DNA of 64,000 nt from Buchnera aphidicola (Floraphis choui) (GCA_039830045.1 CP140044.1:496001-560000); one strand, 5' to 3'; shown: positions 43,617 through 55,095, counted from the first letter of the stretch. The notes: generated from the sequence alone by a model not told the origin. Translations and numbers: made by a program.

Positions 43617-44653
43617 ATTAATCCTATTGCTTTTTTTACTTTTTTTAAAGTTTTTTCAGATCGAATACTAGCTCTAGACGCACCATAATGTAATACTTTT
43701 TCTAAGTAGTCCTCATATTTTCTATAATAAAAATACGAAGATTGTAATTTATTTATTATATCAGATATAACTTCAATTATATCTGATTTAAAATCTCTAT
43801 ATGATTTTCTAGAAAATTCTACTTCTAAATTAGAAATTTTTTTATCTGTTAAACTAGAAAAAATATTTAATAAATTTGAAATTCCTTTTTTATTAATCAT
43901 ATCAAATTGAATTCTAGGAGGATTATCTGAATCAGTAACTGCCGATCTTATTTTTTTTGAAATACTGTGTATACTATCTAATAAAAAAATAGCATTATTT
44001 TTATTAATATCAGATTTAGACATCTTTTTTTCTGGATTTAATAATGATAAAATATTAGAACCATTTTTCGCAATATATTTAATAGGAATTTTAAATATGT
44101 TACTATCAAAACATGAATTAAATCTACGCGCAATATTACAAACTAATTCTAAATGTTGAATTTGATCAGATCCAATGGGAACGATGTCAGTATTATATAA
44201 TAGTATATCAGATGCCATCAAAATTGGATAATTTAACAATCCAGAATTAATATTCTTTACGTTTTGAATGGATTTACTTTTAAATTGCGTCATCCTTGAT
44301 AATTCTCCGTAATAAGTATAACACGTCAAAAGCCAATATAATTGAGAATGTTGATGAACATGAGATTGAAGAAAAATAATATTTTTATATGGATCAATAC
44401 CGCAAGCTAAATATAGAGCAACCGTATCTAATATATTTTTTCTTAATTTTAGAGGTGAATGACGTATAGTCATAGCATGTAAATCAGCAATACAATACAA
44501 GCAAAAATAACTATTTTGCATTTTATTCCATTGACGTATCGCACCAATATAATTACCAATAGTTAATCTTCCCGAAGGTTGTACAGCACTAAACAAAATT
44601 TTTTTAGAATTATTCACTATCTTATTCCGTGTAAAAATATTAAAACTTTTCAA
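43613..44653 (-). CDS. trpS: Tryptophanyl-tRNA synthetase
   Basis: Class I synthetase charging tRNA-Trp. ATP-binding motif [11 protein letters not shown] (HIGH variant) and KKMSKSD (KMSKS) are present; [20 protein letters not shown] is typical. From 44653 the protein has 346 residues against 334 in E. coli. A GTG at 44617 with GGAA seven bases upstream would give [16 protein letters not shown], closer to E. coli, and may be the true start. It is the last gene of aroK-aroB-rpe-trpS; gph, which precedes it in E. coli, is lost. Confidence 0.96.
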   Translation of the reverse strand: MKSFNIFTRNKIVNNSKKILFSAVQPSGRLTIGNYIGAIRQWNKMQNSYFCLYCIADLHAMTIRHSPLKLRKNILDTVALYLACGIDPYKNIIFLQSHVHQHSQLYWLLTCYTYYGELSRMTQFKSKSIQNVKNINSGLLNYPILMASDILLYNTDIVPIGSDQIQHLELVCNIARRFNSCFDSNIFKIPIKYIAKNGSNILSLLNPEKKMSKSDINKNNAIFLLDSIHSISKKIRSAVTDSDNPPRIQFDMINKKGISNLLNIFSSLTDKKISNLEVEFSRKSYRDFKSDIIEVISDIINKLQSSYFYYRKYEDYLEKVLHYGASRASIRSEKTLKKVKKAIGLI

Positions 44654-44664
44654 TAATTATATTC

Positions 44665-45345
44665 TTATGTTTTTAAATGTATTTTATTTAACACATCACG
44701 CATATTCTTAATAGTTTCTTTGTAATTTTTTGATTGAAAAATAGCTGAGCCAATAACAAAAATATTAACTCCATACAATGCAATTTTTTGAAGATTATTT
44801 AAAGTAATTCCTCCATCAACTTCTAATAAAATATTTCGTTTGCTATCATCTATTAATTTACGTGTTTGTGATAATTTTTTAAATATAGTTGGTATAAATT
44901 TTTGACCAGAAAATCCAGGATTCACAGACATTAATAAAATCATATCTAATTTGTCAATAACATACTCTAGAATATTTAAAGTAGTTGCAGGATTAATTCC
45001 TAATCCTACTTTACAACCACAACTTTTAATTAAACTTAGCGACCTATCTAAATGATTAGTAGAATCAGGATGAATAGTAATAAAATCTGCTCCAGCTTCA
45101 GAAAATTGAATAATTAAATCATCTACTGGACTAGCCATAATATGAACATCAATAATCGACTTAATACCATAACCTCGAATAGATTTCAATACCATAGGTC
45201 CAAACGTTAAATTAGGAACATAATGATTATCCATAACATCAAAATGAATAATATCGCTTCCTGCTTCTAATACATGTTTAATTTCTTCTCCTAATTTTGA
45301 AAAATTTGCAGATAAAATTGAAGGTGCTAACCATACGGTTTTCAT
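44665..45345 (-). CDS. rpe: Ribulose-phosphate 3-epimerase
   Basis: TIM-barrel enzyme interconverting ribulose-5-phosphate and xylulose-5-phosphate in the pentose phosphate pathway. 226 residues (E. coli 225). SILSANFSKLG, HFDVMDNHYVPNLTFGP, MSVNPGFSGQKFIP and VDGGI contain the metal ligands and both catalytic aspartates. It lies 11 bases from trpS. Confidence 0.97.
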   Translation of the reverse strand: MKTVWLAPSILSANFSKLGEEIKHVLEAGSDIIHFDVMDNHYVPNLTFGPMVLKSIRGYGIKSIIDVHIMASPVDDLIIQFSEAGADFITIHPDSTNHLDRSLSLIKSCGCKVGLGINPATTLNILEYVIDKLDMILLMSVNPGFSGQKFIPTIFKKLSQTRKLIDDSKRNILLEVDGGITLNNLQKIALYGVNIFVIGSAIFQSKNYKETIKNMRDVLNKIHLKT

Positions 45346-45707
45346 TACTTTTCCTAAAAATTTTTAACTTTACTTCATAAAATATGCCAACTCAAAATAT
45401 ACAATTAACTAATATATTTCATATATTAATAAATAATTAAAAAACCAATAACAATACTTAATTTTTACATCACTTTATTAAAAAGTATACTTTACTAAAA
45501 TATAATATTATCAATCTACCTTATAAGATGTTTTCTTTAAACAAAAATGTATTTATAAAAACTTTTAAAATTACTAAAACCACAATTTTAACTATAACTA
45601 TTTATTTATATATCATTGTCTTTTTATTAATTACATTATATAAAATACGAGTTCCATTAATATTAATTATATAAAATAGACAATGACTTAAAATTAAAAA
45701 TTTTATT
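45346..45707. other. Spacer between rpe and aroB, site of lost dam and damX
   Basis: 362 AT-rich bases with no recognisable gene on the minus strand. In E. coli damX and dam lie here. A 48-codon plus-strand ORF (45528-45674) rich in Ile, Leu and Thr exists but has no recognisable homologue and is probably fortuitous. Confidence 0.6.
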
Positions 45708-46790
45708 TTATTGACAATTATTAATAGCTGACATTAACAGATTTTCTTGTATATTAGAATATATTATACATTTTCCTATAGAAGTAGGTAATATTAATCT
45801 TAAAATTCCTAAAGTTACTTTTTTATCTCTTAATAAATGTGAATAATAAGAACTAAAAGTCATATTTTTAGGACTACGTACTGGCAAACCTACTCGACTT
45901 AATAAATTTACAATTCTATCTTTTTCAGATACTTTTAGTAATCCTAATAATACAGACGTTTCAGCTGCTATAGCTATTCCAACAGATACTGCTTCTCCAT
46001 GTAACCATTTTCCATATCCTAAATAAGTTTCAATAGCATGACCGTATGTATGACCAAGGTTAAGCAAGGCTCGAGAATTATTTTCTTTTTCGTCTTGTTC
46101 TACTATTTTTTTCTTAATTTCACAACATTTTTGAATACAATAAGATACTGATATTGGATCTAATTTCAAAATAGAACTAATATTTTTTTCTAACCAAGAA
46201 AAGAAGACACTATCACAAATAATAGCATATTTTATCACTTCAGCTATTCCAGAAATTAATTGATTTCTAGGTAACGTAGACAAAAAATCAAGATTTATAA
46301 TAACTGAAACCGGTTGCCAAAATGAACCAATCATATTTTTTCCAAGAATATGATTAATAGATGTTTTTCCACCAATAGAAGCATCTACTTGAGATAATAA
46401 CGTAGTAGGAATTTGAATAAATCTGACTCCACGTTGATATATTGAAGCCACAAAACCTGTAATATCACCAATAACTCCACCACCTAATGCTATTAAAGTA
46501 GTATCTCTTCCATGTAAATTTTTTAATAATTCTGATATAATATACTCCATTGAACCTACATTTTTAGTAACTTCTCCATCAGGTAAAACAATACAATCTG
46601 TTTTTACCCCTATTTTATTTAAATAATAATCAACATTGCTTTTCCAAATACTGGATACTATATTATTAGTAACTAACATAGCTTTATCACCTGATCTTAA
46701 TGGAAAAAAAATGTCCTTCATTTTAAATACAGATGATCCAATGTTAATAAAATAACTTCTATCACCTAAAATAACTTCTAATTTTTTCAA
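45708..46790 (-). CDS. aroB: 3-dehydroquinate synthase
   Basis: Second step of the shikimate pathway, using NAD and zinc to cyclise DAHP. 360 residues (E. coli 362). The NAD-binding GGGVIGDITGFVAS, TTLLSQVDASIGGKTSIN and zinc ligands in NLGHTYGHAIE and LHGEAV are intact. It lies 42 bases after aroK in the same operon; product feeds aromatic amino acids for the host. Confidence 0.97.
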   Translation of the reverse strand: MKKLEVILGDRSYFINIGSSVFKMKDIFFPLRSGDKAMLVTNNIVSSIWKSNVDYYLNKIGVKTDCIVLPDGEVTKNVGSMEYIISELLKNLHGRDTTLIALGGGVIGDITGFVASIYQRGVRFIQIPTTLLSQVDASIGGKTSINHILGKNMIGSFWQPVSVIINLDFLSTLPRNQLISGIAEVIKYAIICDSVFFSWLEKNISSILKLDPISVSYCIQKCCEIKKKIVEQDEKENNSRALLNLGHTYGHAIETYLGYGKWLHGEAVSVGIAIAAETSVLLGLLKVSEKDRIVNLLSRVGLPVRSPKNMTFSSYYSHLLRDKKVTLGILRLILPTSIGKCIIYSNIQENLLMSAINNCQ

Positions 46791-46832
46791 AATTGATACG
46801 TCCTAAAATATTTTAAATAATATAAGATATAA

Positions 46833-47357
46833 TTAATTTTTATTAAGCAAATTAATAATATGGAAAACTACTGTTTTGACACTTTTTTCATCCATTTTAA
46901 CAATAATATCTGCTATATCTTGATATAGATGATTTCTCTCAATAGCTAATGATTCTAAGATAGTTTTTGCAGGTACATTTTTTATTTGTAATAAAGGTCT
47001 TTTTTTATCTTTTTCAATTCTAATTAATTGTTTTTCTATGGTAGTTTCTAAATATACCACAATTCCACGTGATGATAACTTATTTCTAATCTCTTTAGAC
47101 TTAATAGAACCCCCTCCTGTAGCTAATACAATTCCATGTTTGCCAGTTAATTCACTAATTATTTTTTTCTCACGTTTTCTAAATCCCAACTCACCTTCTA
47201 TATCAAATACCCAACTGATATCAGCACCAGTACGTTTTTCAATTTCTTGATCAGAATCATAAAATTCCATATTTAACTGTTGAGCTAACTGACGACCAAT
47301 AGTACTTTTTCCAGCTCCCATAGGCCCAATTAGAAAGATATTTCGTTTTTCTGCCAT
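46833..47357 (-). CDS. aroK: Shikimate kinase I
   Basis: Phosphorylates shikimate with ATP. 174 residues (E. coli 173). P-loop GPMGAGKST, shikimate-binding DSDQEIE and GELGFRKRE, and GGGS are conserved, with the lid arginine in KKRPLL. First gene of aroK-aroB-rpe-trpS. Confidence 0.97.
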   Translation of the reverse strand: MAEKRNIFLIGPMGAGKSTIGRQLAQQLNMEFYDSDQEIEKRTGADISWVFDIEGELGFRKREKKIISELTGKHGIVLATGGGSIKSKEIRNKLSSRGIVVYLETTIEKQLIRIEKDKKRPLLQIKNVPAKTILESLAIERNHLYQDIADIIVKMDEKSVKTVVFHIINLLNKN

Positions 47358-48224
47358 TTTTTTGATATTATTAAGATAGTTATGTTAATGATAACCATGC
47401 ACAGCTTATTTTAACTGGCAGGAGATAAAATTTGTAATTTATTACTTAATATAAAATATCAAAACAAGTTGAAATTATAACTATATACTTTTAAACTAAG
47501 TTAAAATTCAATATATAAATTTTGTCAAAGAAATTAAACAATATAATTTAAGTTGAAATAGTACTTTAAAATAGAACAATAATTAATTATTCATACATAA
47601 AGAAAGATTATTAATTACTAAATAGTATAAAACTTATATAAATAAAGTACATAACATAAGAGTTCTTTCATAAAATAACAAAAATATTTAAATAACGTTT
47701 ATCATAATATTAAACATATTATGAAATAATCTTTAATTTCTAATTAATTCAATTAAACTACATGTTTTATAAAATTTAAATTTATATTGTATTACTCTAA
47801 AATGAAACAACTAACGAACATAATGATTATAATACTATAAATAAAAAATATAATGTATACTTGTTGATTATAATCACTTTTTTCTAAAAGAAAAGTATAA
47901 AATATCATATAAAATATTATTTTATAAAGAATAAATATATAAAACTTAAATCTACTTACTTCATTTAGATTAAAACTTATTCTAAAAATAAATTTTATAT
48001 AAAACATTATTTACAAAAATTAATTTATATATTTTCCTTTATTAATATATTAAAAGGCTTTTCCTATATACAACTCATAAAAAATATATTTCAACTTTAT
48101 AAATTATTAAATATAAAATTAAATTAAAATATTTCTAATATTCTGATATTTATTGTATACTAATTATAAATTAGCAAAAATAATATTTATACTTTTAAAC
48201 GCTAAAACAAATATTTGTAACATA
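47358..48224. other. Gene-free AT-rich spacer between aroK and tRNA-Ser
   Basis: About 870 bases. A possible minus-strand promoter for aroK has TTGACA (47523-47528), a 17-nt spacer and TTTAAC (47500-47505), a weak -10. A 71-codon minus ORF (47792-48007) consists almost only of AT-rich codons and looks fortuitous. No other feature is visible; eroded genes are the likely origin. Confidence 0.5.
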
Positions 48225-48311
48225 GGTGAGATGTCCGAGAGGCTTAAGGAGCACGCTTGGAAAGCGTGTATACGAAAAAACGTGTCAAGGGTTCGAATCC
48301 CTTTCTCACCA
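48225..48311 (+). tRNA. tRNA-Ser (anticodon GGA)
   Basis: Plus-strand cloverleaf with acceptor GGTGAGA/TCTCACC, anticodon stem-loop CACGCTTGGAAAGCGTG (anticodon GGA), the long variable arm typical of serine tRNAs (TACGAAAAAACGTG), and T-loop GGTTCGAATCC. CCA is not encoded. The ORF covering it is spurious. Confidence 0.97.
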
Positions 48312-48400
48312 TATAATAACAATTGTTATACATAAATAAAAAAATTAAACTTAAAACATATATTATGTTGATATCTTATTTTAACAAATACTAACTTTAT

Positions 48401-49111
48401 TTAATCTATTAGAATTGAATCTAAAGAAATTTTAATCATTTTATCTAAACTAGATTCTCTATCTTTAGAATTGATTCTAGTTTTTTTTATAATATGATCA
48501 GATACTGTACAAATCGATGCGGATTGTATTCCAAATTCTGCAGATAAACTATATAATCCAGCCGTTTCCATTTCTATTCCCATAATTTTAAACTTTTTAA
48601 TCACTTCCCAAATACAACTATTGTTATGATAAAACAAATCCGTTGTAAAGAAATTTCCTATATTTACATGAATTCCTAAATTTTTAGAAGCTAATACTAA
48701 TTTACATACTAAATCAAAATTTGCAACAGAAGAAAAATCATGATTTTGAAAACGCGACCTATTTATTTTAGAATCAGTAGATGCACCTAAACAAATAATA
48801 AGATCATTAAGATTTATGTCTTCACAAATAGTTCCACATGTACCAATTCGAATTATTTTTGTTACATTATATTTTGTAATCAACTCTTGAACATAAATTA
48901 AACAAGAAGGAATTCCAATACCATGACTCATGACAGAAACACGTTTGCCTTTATAATTTCCAGTAAAACCTAACATTGAACGAATGTTAGTTACCTGAAC
49001 AGAATTCTCTAAATAGTTTTCCGCAATATATTTTGCCCGAATAGGGTCACCAGGCATAAGAACAAAATCAGAAAAGTCTTGTTTTTTTGCACTAATATGA
49101 GGAGTTATCAT
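48401..49111 (-). CDS. deoD: Purine nucleoside phosphorylase
   Basis: Hexameric phosphorylase cleaving purine (deoxy)nucleosides to base and (deoxy)ribose-1-phosphate. 236 residues (E. coli 239). MPGDPIRAKYIA with phosphate ligands, RIGTCG, MGIEMETAGLYS and TVSDH with the catalytic aspartate are present. Downstream of deoB after 47 bases; deoA and deoC of the E. coli operon are not between them. Confidence 0.96.
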   Translation of the reverse strand: MITPHISAKKQDFSDFVLMPGDPIRAKYIAENYLENSVQVTNIRSMLGFTGNYKGKRVSVMSHGIGIPSCLIYVQELITKYNVTKIIRIGTCGTICEDINLNDLIICLGASTDSKINRSRFQNHDFSSVANFDLVCKLVLASKNLGIHVNIGNFFTTDLFYHNNSCIWEVIKKFKIMGIEMETAGLYSLSAEFGIQSASICTVSDHIIKKTRINSKDRESSLDKMIKISLDSILID

Positions 49112-49158
49112 ATACTTTCCTATTTTAACATAATTACAATAATAATTAGAATAATCTT

Positions 49159-50391
49159 TTATATCTTATAGAACATTTCTTTTCCAAATTTCATTGGAGA
49201 TAAATTAAAATAACTTGCCAAAGTTTGAGCTATATCTGAAAATGTTGTACGATGACCTAAAAACATTGGTTGAATAGTTGGCCAATACACTAAAATTGGG
49301 ATATTTTCCCTTGTATGATCAGTACCTATCCATGTAGGATCACATCCATGATCAGCAGTAATAATTAGAACATCATCTTTCTTTACTAATTCTAGTAACT
49401 CTGGTAAACGATTGTCAAACCATTCTAACCCTTTAGCATAACCAGAAACATCACGTCTATGACCCCATAAAGAATCAAAATCTACAAAATTAACAAAAAT
49501 GATAGTGTTATTTTTTGATCTTTTTACTTCATGTAAAGTAGAATTAAAAAGTTCCAATAAACCTGTTGCATGAACCTGTTTTGTGATTCCTTGTCCTGCA
49601 TAAATATCTGATATCTTACCTATTGAAATTACTTGTCCTAATTTTTCGTCGATTAATTTTTCCATAACAGTTATATCATGTGGTTTTACCGAAAAATCTC
49701 GTCGATTTCCGGTTCGTTTAAAACTAAACTTTTTATTACCAATAAATGGTCTAGCAATTACTCTACCAATATTAATTTGTTCTTCGTCTAATATTTTTCG
49801 AATAGTACTACAAAGAGCATATAAATTTTCTAAACCGAAAATATTTTCATGACAAGCAACTTGAAATACTGAATCAACAGAAGTATAAAAAATAGGTTTT
49901 TTTGTATATATATGTTTTTCTCCAAAATTATCCAATATAGCAATTCCAGAAGAATGGCAATTTCCTAATATTCCCGATAAATTACATTTTTTAATAATTT
50001 TTTTAAGTATATATTTCGGAAAGCTATCATTCACATTACTAAAATAATCCCAATGATATAAAACAGGTACCCCTGCTATTTCCCAATGACCTGAAGATGT
50101 ATCTTTTCCTGATGAAATTTCACTCGCATAGGCGTAACTACCTATAATCTTACTATCTTCGTTAATTCCAAATAGATTTTTTCCTATTGACTTATTAGCG
50201 GCACGAACTAGTCCAAGAGAAACTAAATTAGGTATGTGTAATGGGCCCAATCGACCATGATTAGCTTTTCCTAAATGACAAAACTTAACTATATTTCCGA
50301 AAGTATTAGCACCTACATCGTTAAATTTATGCGCATCACTGGTTGAACCAATTCCAAAAGAATCTAATACTAGAATAAATGCGCGCTTCAT
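49159..50391 (-). CDS. deoB: Phosphopentomutase
   Basis: Converts (deoxy)ribose-1-phosphate, the DeoD product, to the 5-phosphate that can enter the pentose phosphate pathway. 410 residues (E. coli 407). Alkaline-phosphatase-like metal motifs [19 protein letters not shown] with the phospho-threonine, and [18 protein letters not shown] are intact. deoB-deoD form a two-gene salvage unit. Confidence 0.97.
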   Translation of the reverse strand: MKRAFILVLDSFGIGSTSDAHKFNDVGANTFGNIVKFCHLGKANHGRLGPLHIPNLVSLGLVRAANKSIGKNLFGINEDSKIIGSYAYASEISSGKDTSSGHWEIAGVPVLYHWDYFSNVNDSFPKYILKKIIKKCNLSGILGNCHSSGIAILDNFGEKHIYTKKPIFYTSVDSVFQVACHENIFGLENLYALCSTIRKILDEEQINIGRVIARPFIGNKKFSFKRTGNRRDFSVKPHDITVMEKLIDEKLGQVISIGKISDIYAGQGITKQVHATGLLELFNSTLHEVKRSKNNTIIFVNFVDFDSLWGHRRDVSGYAKGLEWFDNRLPELLELVKKDDVLIITADHGCDPTWIGTDHTRENIPILVYWPTIQPMFLGHRTTFSDIAQTLASYFNLSPMKFGKEMFYKI

Positions 50392-50525
50392 GTAATCTCC
50401 ATATTAAATAAAATTTTATATAACGAATATATACTAAATAAAAAAAAGTTAAAATATATATATTTTTAAAAATACTATTTTAAAATATTTACAAAAATTA
50501 CTTATACATATATTTCTTTAAAAAA

Positions 50526-52118
50526 TTAATATTCACAAGTATTACAAAAAATAATATCAGGATAACGCGATATAATTAAATTCAAATTTATACTAGTAGG
50601 GGCTAAATATACTAGATTATTATCAATATCAACAGCTAAATTAACGCTATACTTTTCTTTGAAGTCAACGATTTTATCATTGTTTTTAGATTTTATCCAT
50701 CTAACTGTAAAAATGTTAATAGCATTATAAATAGCATAGATATTATATTCAATTTTTAATCGTTCCATAATGATATCAAATTGCAATTTTCCAATAGCTC
50801 CTAATATCAACTTATTGTTTGTAATGGATCTAAAAATTTGAATAGCTCCTTCTTCTGCAAGTTGAATTAATCCTTTTAATAATTTTTTGTATTGCAAGGG
50901 ATTGTCTAGGGATATAAAACGAAAAATATCAGGAGCAAACTTGGAAATTCCAAAAAATTTTAACTCCTCTCCTTCGGTAAACGTATCACCAATTTTAATA
51001 TTATTATGATTATGAAAACCGATAATATCTCCAGGATAAGCATTATTGATTAAAAAACGTTCACCTGCTATAAATGAGAATACTTCTGTTTTAATACTAT
51101 ATTTTTTAGTACGAACATGATATAGCTTCATTCCTTTTTTATATTTTCCCGATACTATTCTAATAAACGCTATTCTATCTCTATGTTTTAAATCCATATT
51201 AGCTTGAATTTTAAAAACAAACCCAGAAAATTTTTTTTCATACGATTTAACTTTTCTAGTATGACTTATTTTAAAAGTAGGAGGAGGAGCCCAATGAAGT
51301 ATACTCTTAAACAAATGATCAATGCCAAAATTTTTTAATGCACTACCAAAAAAGACAGGAGTTAAACTACCTTTTAAAAAAGAAGAACAGTCAAATGATT
51401 TGTAAATTAATCGTACTAATTCTATTTCTTCTCGAAATTTAGCAATAAATTCCACATCAAATATATTTTTTAATAGTACATTATTTAATCCGTAAACAAC
51501 ATTAAAAACGTTAGAATTATTACAAATACTTTTTTCTGAATTAAAATAAAAAACGTCTTCTAACATATGATATACACCATAAAACATATACTTATGATTA
51601 ATAGGCCAAGTAATTGGAGAACATACCATATTGAATTCAATTTCAAGTTGATCTAATAACTTTGTAAAATTAAGAGAACTTCTATCAAGTTTGTTAACAA
51701 ACGTTATAATAGGAATATTATGCATTTTGGTAATACTAATTAATTTTTTCGTTCTTTCTTCTACTCCTTTTGCTGCATCAATCACTATTAAACAAAAATC
51801 AACTGCTGTAAGAACACGATATGTATCTTCAGAAAAATCCTCATGTCCAGGTGTGTCTAATAAATTAATTAAATATTTATGATATGGAATTTGAATAACA
51901 GATGTAGTAACAGATATTCCTCTCTTTTTTTCACTTTCCATCCAATCCGATTTAATATATTTCTTCGATCTTTTTGCTTTCACCATTCCTTCTTGTCTAA
52001 TTATATTTCCAAGAAATAAAAATTTTTCAGTAAGAGTAGATTTTCCAGCATCAGGATGAGAAATAATAGCAAATGTACGTCTTTCACTTATAGAAGAACA
52101 AATAACATTTTTTATCAT
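50526..52118 (-). CDS. prfC: Peptide chain release factor 3
   Basis: GTPase that removes RF1 and RF2 after termination. 530 residues (E. coli 529). G1 SHPDAGKSTLTEK, switch I KRGISVTTSV, G3 DTPGHEDFSEDT, G4 NKLDR are present. It begins a minus-strand run with deoB and deoD; the gap to deoB is 134 bases. Divergent from ansA. Confidence 0.97.
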   Translation of the reverse strand: MIKNVICSSISERRTFAIISHPDAGKSTLTEKFLFLGNIIRQEGMVKAKRSKKYIKSDWMESEKKRGISVTTSVIQIPYHKYLINLLDTPGHEDFSEDTYRVLTAVDFCLIVIDAAKGVEERTKKLISITKMHNIPIITFVNKLDRSSLNFTKLLDQLEIEFNMVCSPITWPINHKYMFYGVYHMLEDVFYFNSEKSICNNSNVFNVVYGLNNVLLKNIFDVEFIAKFREEIELVRLIYKSFDCSSFLKGSLTPVFFGSALKNFGIDHLFKSILHWAPPPTFKISHTRKVKSYEKKFSGFVFKIQANMDLKHRDRIAFIRIVSGKYKKGMKLYHVRTKKYSIKTEVFSFIAGERFLINNAYPGDIIGFHNHNNIKIGDTFTEGEELKFFGISKFAPDIFRFISLDNPLQYKKLLKGLIQLAEEGAIQIFRSITNNKLILGAIGKLQFDIIMERLKIEYNIYAIYNAINIFTVRWIKSKNNDKIVDFKEKYSVNLAVDIDNNLVYLAPTSINLNLIISRYPDIIFCNTCEY

Positions 52119-52422
52119 ATTTTACTAAATCCTCAAAATGCTATTTTAATAAAACTAATTTGAAAATTATTTTTAAATTAAAATTTTTACTTATAGTCTA
52201 GTATTACTAATATAATATTATTTATACAATAAAACATGTAATTACTTTACACTATATGATAGTACAAATAAATGTCGCGGTATATAATTTATAAAAGTAT
52301 ATTTCGAATACACTAAAACGTTAATATAATTCAATATACATTACAATTTCGATATTAATATTGATATTTTCATTCAGTTTACGTATACCTTATACTAAAA
52401 TTTAAAATATTAAAGAGTTAAA
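52119..52422. other. Divergent spacer between prfC and ansA
   Basis: 304 AT-rich bases. A TATACT in CCTTATACTAAAAT (near 52394) is a possible ansA -10, without a clear -35. I see nothing else. Confidence 0.4.
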
Positions 52423-53439
52423 ATGTATAAAAAATCCATATATATATCTTATACCGGAGGAACAATTGGTATGAAAAAATCATTATACGGATATATTCCA
52501 GTATCTGGATATCTACAAAAACAATTAATTAATATTCCAGATTTTAGTAAACCTGAAATTCCACTATTTACAATTAATGAATATAAACCATTAATTGATT
52601 CTTCTAATATGACCCCTAAAGAGTGGAAAATAATAGCAGAAGACATATACAAAAATTACGAAAAGTATGACGGATTTATTGTTCTTCATGGTACAGATAC
52701 CATGTCTTATACTGCTTCAGCATTATCGTTTATATTAGAAAATTTAAAAAAGCCAGTAATTATAACTGGTTCACAAATTCCATTATCTGAATTACGATCT
52801 GATGGACAACAAAACTTATTAAATGCACTATTCATAGCTGCACATCATCCAATTCCTGAAGTTACTCTATTATTTAATAATAAATTATATCGCGGAAATA
52901 GAACTACAAAATCTCATGCAAATGGATTAAACGCCTTTTCGTCACCTAACTTTAATACATTATTAGAAATAGAAATATCCATTAAATATACGTATAAACC
53001 TTATATAAAAAACGAAGAAAAAATTTTTAAAATTAACTCTATAAAAAAACAACCAGTTGGCATAATAACTATTTACCCAGGAATCTCAGAAAAAGTTATA
53101 TATAACTTTCTAAAACAACCTGTTAAATCTTTAATTCTACGTTCATACGGTGTAGGTAATGCGCCACAAAACAAAAAATTTTTAAAAGCGCTATACTATG
53201 CCTACAAAAGAAAAATAGTAGTTATTAATTTAAGTCAATGTATGTCAGGTACCGTAAATATGAATGGATATGCAACAGGAAATTCACTTGCTAGTGTAGG
53301 AGTAATTAGCGGATATGATTTAACTATTGAAGCAGCATTAACAAAATTATATTTTTTACTAAGCAAAAATTTAACTTATAAAAATATCCAAAAAAAAATG
53401 CAAAAAAACTTACGGGGTGAATTAACCCCTTCATTATAA
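52423..53439 (+). CDS. ansA: L-asparaginase I (cytoplasmic)
   Basis: Hydrolyses asparagine to aspartate and ammonia. 338 residues, as in E. coli AnsA. The nucleophile threonine is in YTGGTIGM, and the second active-site pair in HGTDTMSYTASALSF. YRGNRTTKSHANG and the C-terminal NLRGELTP match E. coli. There is no signal peptide, so it is the type I enzyme. It may convert host-supplied asparagine for nitrogen use. Confidence 0.96.
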   Translation: MYKKSIYISYTGGTIGMKKSLYGYIPVSGYLQKQLINIPDFSKPEIPLFTINEYKPLIDSSNMTPKEWKIIAEDIYKNYEKYDGFIVLHGTDTMSYTASALSFILENLKKPVIITGSQIPLSELRSDGQQNLLNALFIAAHHPIPEVTLLFNNKLYRGNRTTKSHANGLNAFSSPNFNTLLEIEISIKYTYKPYIKNEEKIFKINSIKKQPVGIITIYPGISEKVIYNFLKQPVKSLILRSYGVGNAPQNKKFLKALYYAYKRKIVVINLSQCMSGTVNMNGYATGNSLASVGVISGYDLTIEAALTKLYFLLSKNLTYKNIQKKMQKNLRGELTPSL

Positions 53440-53474
53440 AGAATAATTTTAGTTTAGTAAAACATTACTAATAT

Positions 53475-54050
53475 TTAGTAATATGAATTATTATCCTTAG
53501 TGTGTTTTGTAGCATCATATACTCCCGTTAATTCAGGAAATTCAAATAACAACTGACGTTCTATTCCTTCTTTAAGAGTATTTCCTATCATAGCACATCC
53601 ATTACAACCTCCAAAAAATTTAAGAATAACATATCCTGATTGAGTAATATTCACTACACGTACTTTTCCTCCATGAGATAATAATTGAGGATTAATCCTT
53701 AAATCAAAAAAAGATTCTATCTTATTTCTTAAAATAATATCTTTATTTAAAACACATTTTTTAGAATAAGGAGCCATTAAAGTTAGTTGAGAACTGCAAT
53801 TTTCTACTACTAAATCGATAGTAGCATCTCTTAAATAAGGTATACTTAATTTATCAATATACAATTTAAAATGTTCGTATTGAAATTTAATATCTTGTTC
53901 TGTAATTTCATCTAAATAACAAAAAGATACTCCACATTTTGCAATAGGAGTACCAGGATGACTAACAAATGCTCTAATATGAGTATCTTTTTCTTGTTTT
54001 GAAAGCAAATTTAAAAAATGATTTTGCGCTAATTTAGAAATATTAATCAT
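53475..54050 (-). CDS. nfuA: NfuA, iron-sulfur cluster carrier
   Basis: Fe-S carrier that delivers 4Fe-4S clusters to client enzymes; LeuC, encoded here, is such a cluster enzyme. The start at 54050 gives MINISKLAQNHF, aligned with E. coli MIRISDAAQAHF; an ATG nine codons upstream is in frame. 191 residues, as in E. coli. The N-terminal A-type-like domain is kept and the C-terminal Nfu domain has GGCNGC, the cluster-binding CXXC. Confidence 0.96.
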   Translation of the reverse strand: MINISKLAQNHFLNLLSKQEKDTHIRAFVSHPGTPIAKCGVSFCYLDEITEQDIKFQYEHFKLYIDKLSIPYLRDATIDLVVENCSSQLTLMAPYSKKCVLNKDIILRNKIESFFDLRINPQLLSHGGKVRVVNITQSGYVILKFFGGCNGCAMIGNTLKEGIERQLLFEFPELTGVYDATKHTKDNNSYY

Positions 54051-54230
54051 AAATAAATTCCATGATTTAATTGCCAAAAAATAGATATATTATATATGTT
54101 GTATATACAGTATTATTAATTATAATATATATTTATAAAATATGACACATACGCATTAAAATATTTAATCCTACATCATATAAAATATGTTCATTATAAA
54201 TGAATCAGCTAATAAATTTATATAATATTT

Positions 54231-55010
54231 ATGAAAAAATTTTACTGGAACACTACAGGAACCGGAAAAACACATTTAATTTTAATACACGGATGGGGAT
54301 TTAACTCAAAAATTTGGAATATGTTATTATCTAATTTAAAAACGAATTTTACAATTCATTTAGTAGATTTGCCAGGATTTGGAAAAAATAATATGTTTCA
54401 ATTTATGAACCTAAACAATACAGCTAAATTATTAGAAAAATATATACCTAATAATTCTATTTTATTAGGATGGTCTATGGGAGGACTGATTGTCAGCAAA
54501 ATTGCATTATTATATCCAGAAAAAATTAAAGCACTTATTAGTGTAGCTTCTTCTCCATGTTTCATAATGAAAAACAATTGGCCAGGAATTTCTAAGCATA
54601 AACTATCTAAATTTTATTATCAATTAGCTATTAACTATGAAAAAACTATTTTAAACTTTATTACAATACAAATTATACATTTAAACCATCTCAATGAAGA
54701 AATATATCTTCTAAAAAATAATATTTTGACTCAGCCTAAGCCTAATATATTAACATTAAAAAAAGGATTAGAATTGTTATATTCATCCGATTTAAGAGCA
54801 GAGATCACCAAAATTAAAATACCTTTTCTTAGAATATATGGAGATCTAGATACATTAGTCCCAAAAAAAATTGCTACAGTATTAGATGAAAAGCTACCAA
54901 AAACCAAATCTATAATAATTAATAAATGCGCTCATGCTCCTTTTATTTCTAATAAAAACGAATTTTGCTCTATAATATTAAATTTTTCTAAATATTTAAA
55001 AAATTTTTAA
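54231..55010 (+). CDS. bioH: BioH, pimeloyl-ACP methyl ester esterase
   Basis: Alpha/beta hydrolase releasing pimeloyl-ACP from its methyl ester, the last step of biotin's carbon-chain assembly. 259 residues (E. coli 256). Oxyanion HGWGF, nucleophile in GWSMGG, acid in YGDLDTLVP and histidine in CAHAPFIS form the triad; VASSPCF and WPGIS match E. coli. It lies alone, divergent from nfuA. Retention suggests biotin synthesis for itself or the host. Confidence 0.95.
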   Translation: MKKFYWNTTGTGKTHLILIHGWGFNSKIWNMLLSNLKTNFTIHLVDLPGFGKNNMFQFMNLNNTAKLLEKYIPNNSILLGWSMGGLIVSKIALLYPEKIKALISVASSPCFIMKNNWPGISKHKLSKFYYQLAINYEKTILNFITIQIIHLNHLNEEIYLLKNNILTQPKPNILTLKKGLELLYSSDLRAEITKIKIPFLRIYGDLDTLVPKKIATVLDEKLPKTKSIIINKCAHAPFISNKNEFCSIILNFSKYLKNF

Positions 55011-55095
55011 CAAAACTACTATAAAACTATCTAATAAAAAATATTTACTATTAAAACTTTTAACAAAAATATATTGTGATTATATTAGTAATAGT

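Noticed and set aside
45528..45674. 48-codon plus-strand ORF with a hydrophobic centre in the rpe-aroB gap
   Set aside because: No homologue recognised, no clear ribosome binding site, and length is compatible with chance; would reconsider if conserved in sister strains.
47792..48007. 71-codon minus-strand ORF with hydrophobic Phe/Ile/Tyr-rich product
   Set aside because: Composition is what random AT-rich DNA gives, no recognisable homologue or ribosome binding site, and one ORF of this size is expected by chance in the non-coding part.
48153..48335. 60-codon plus-strand ORF
   Set aside because: It covers the complete tRNA-Ser cloverleaf and its central codons are the tRNA itself.
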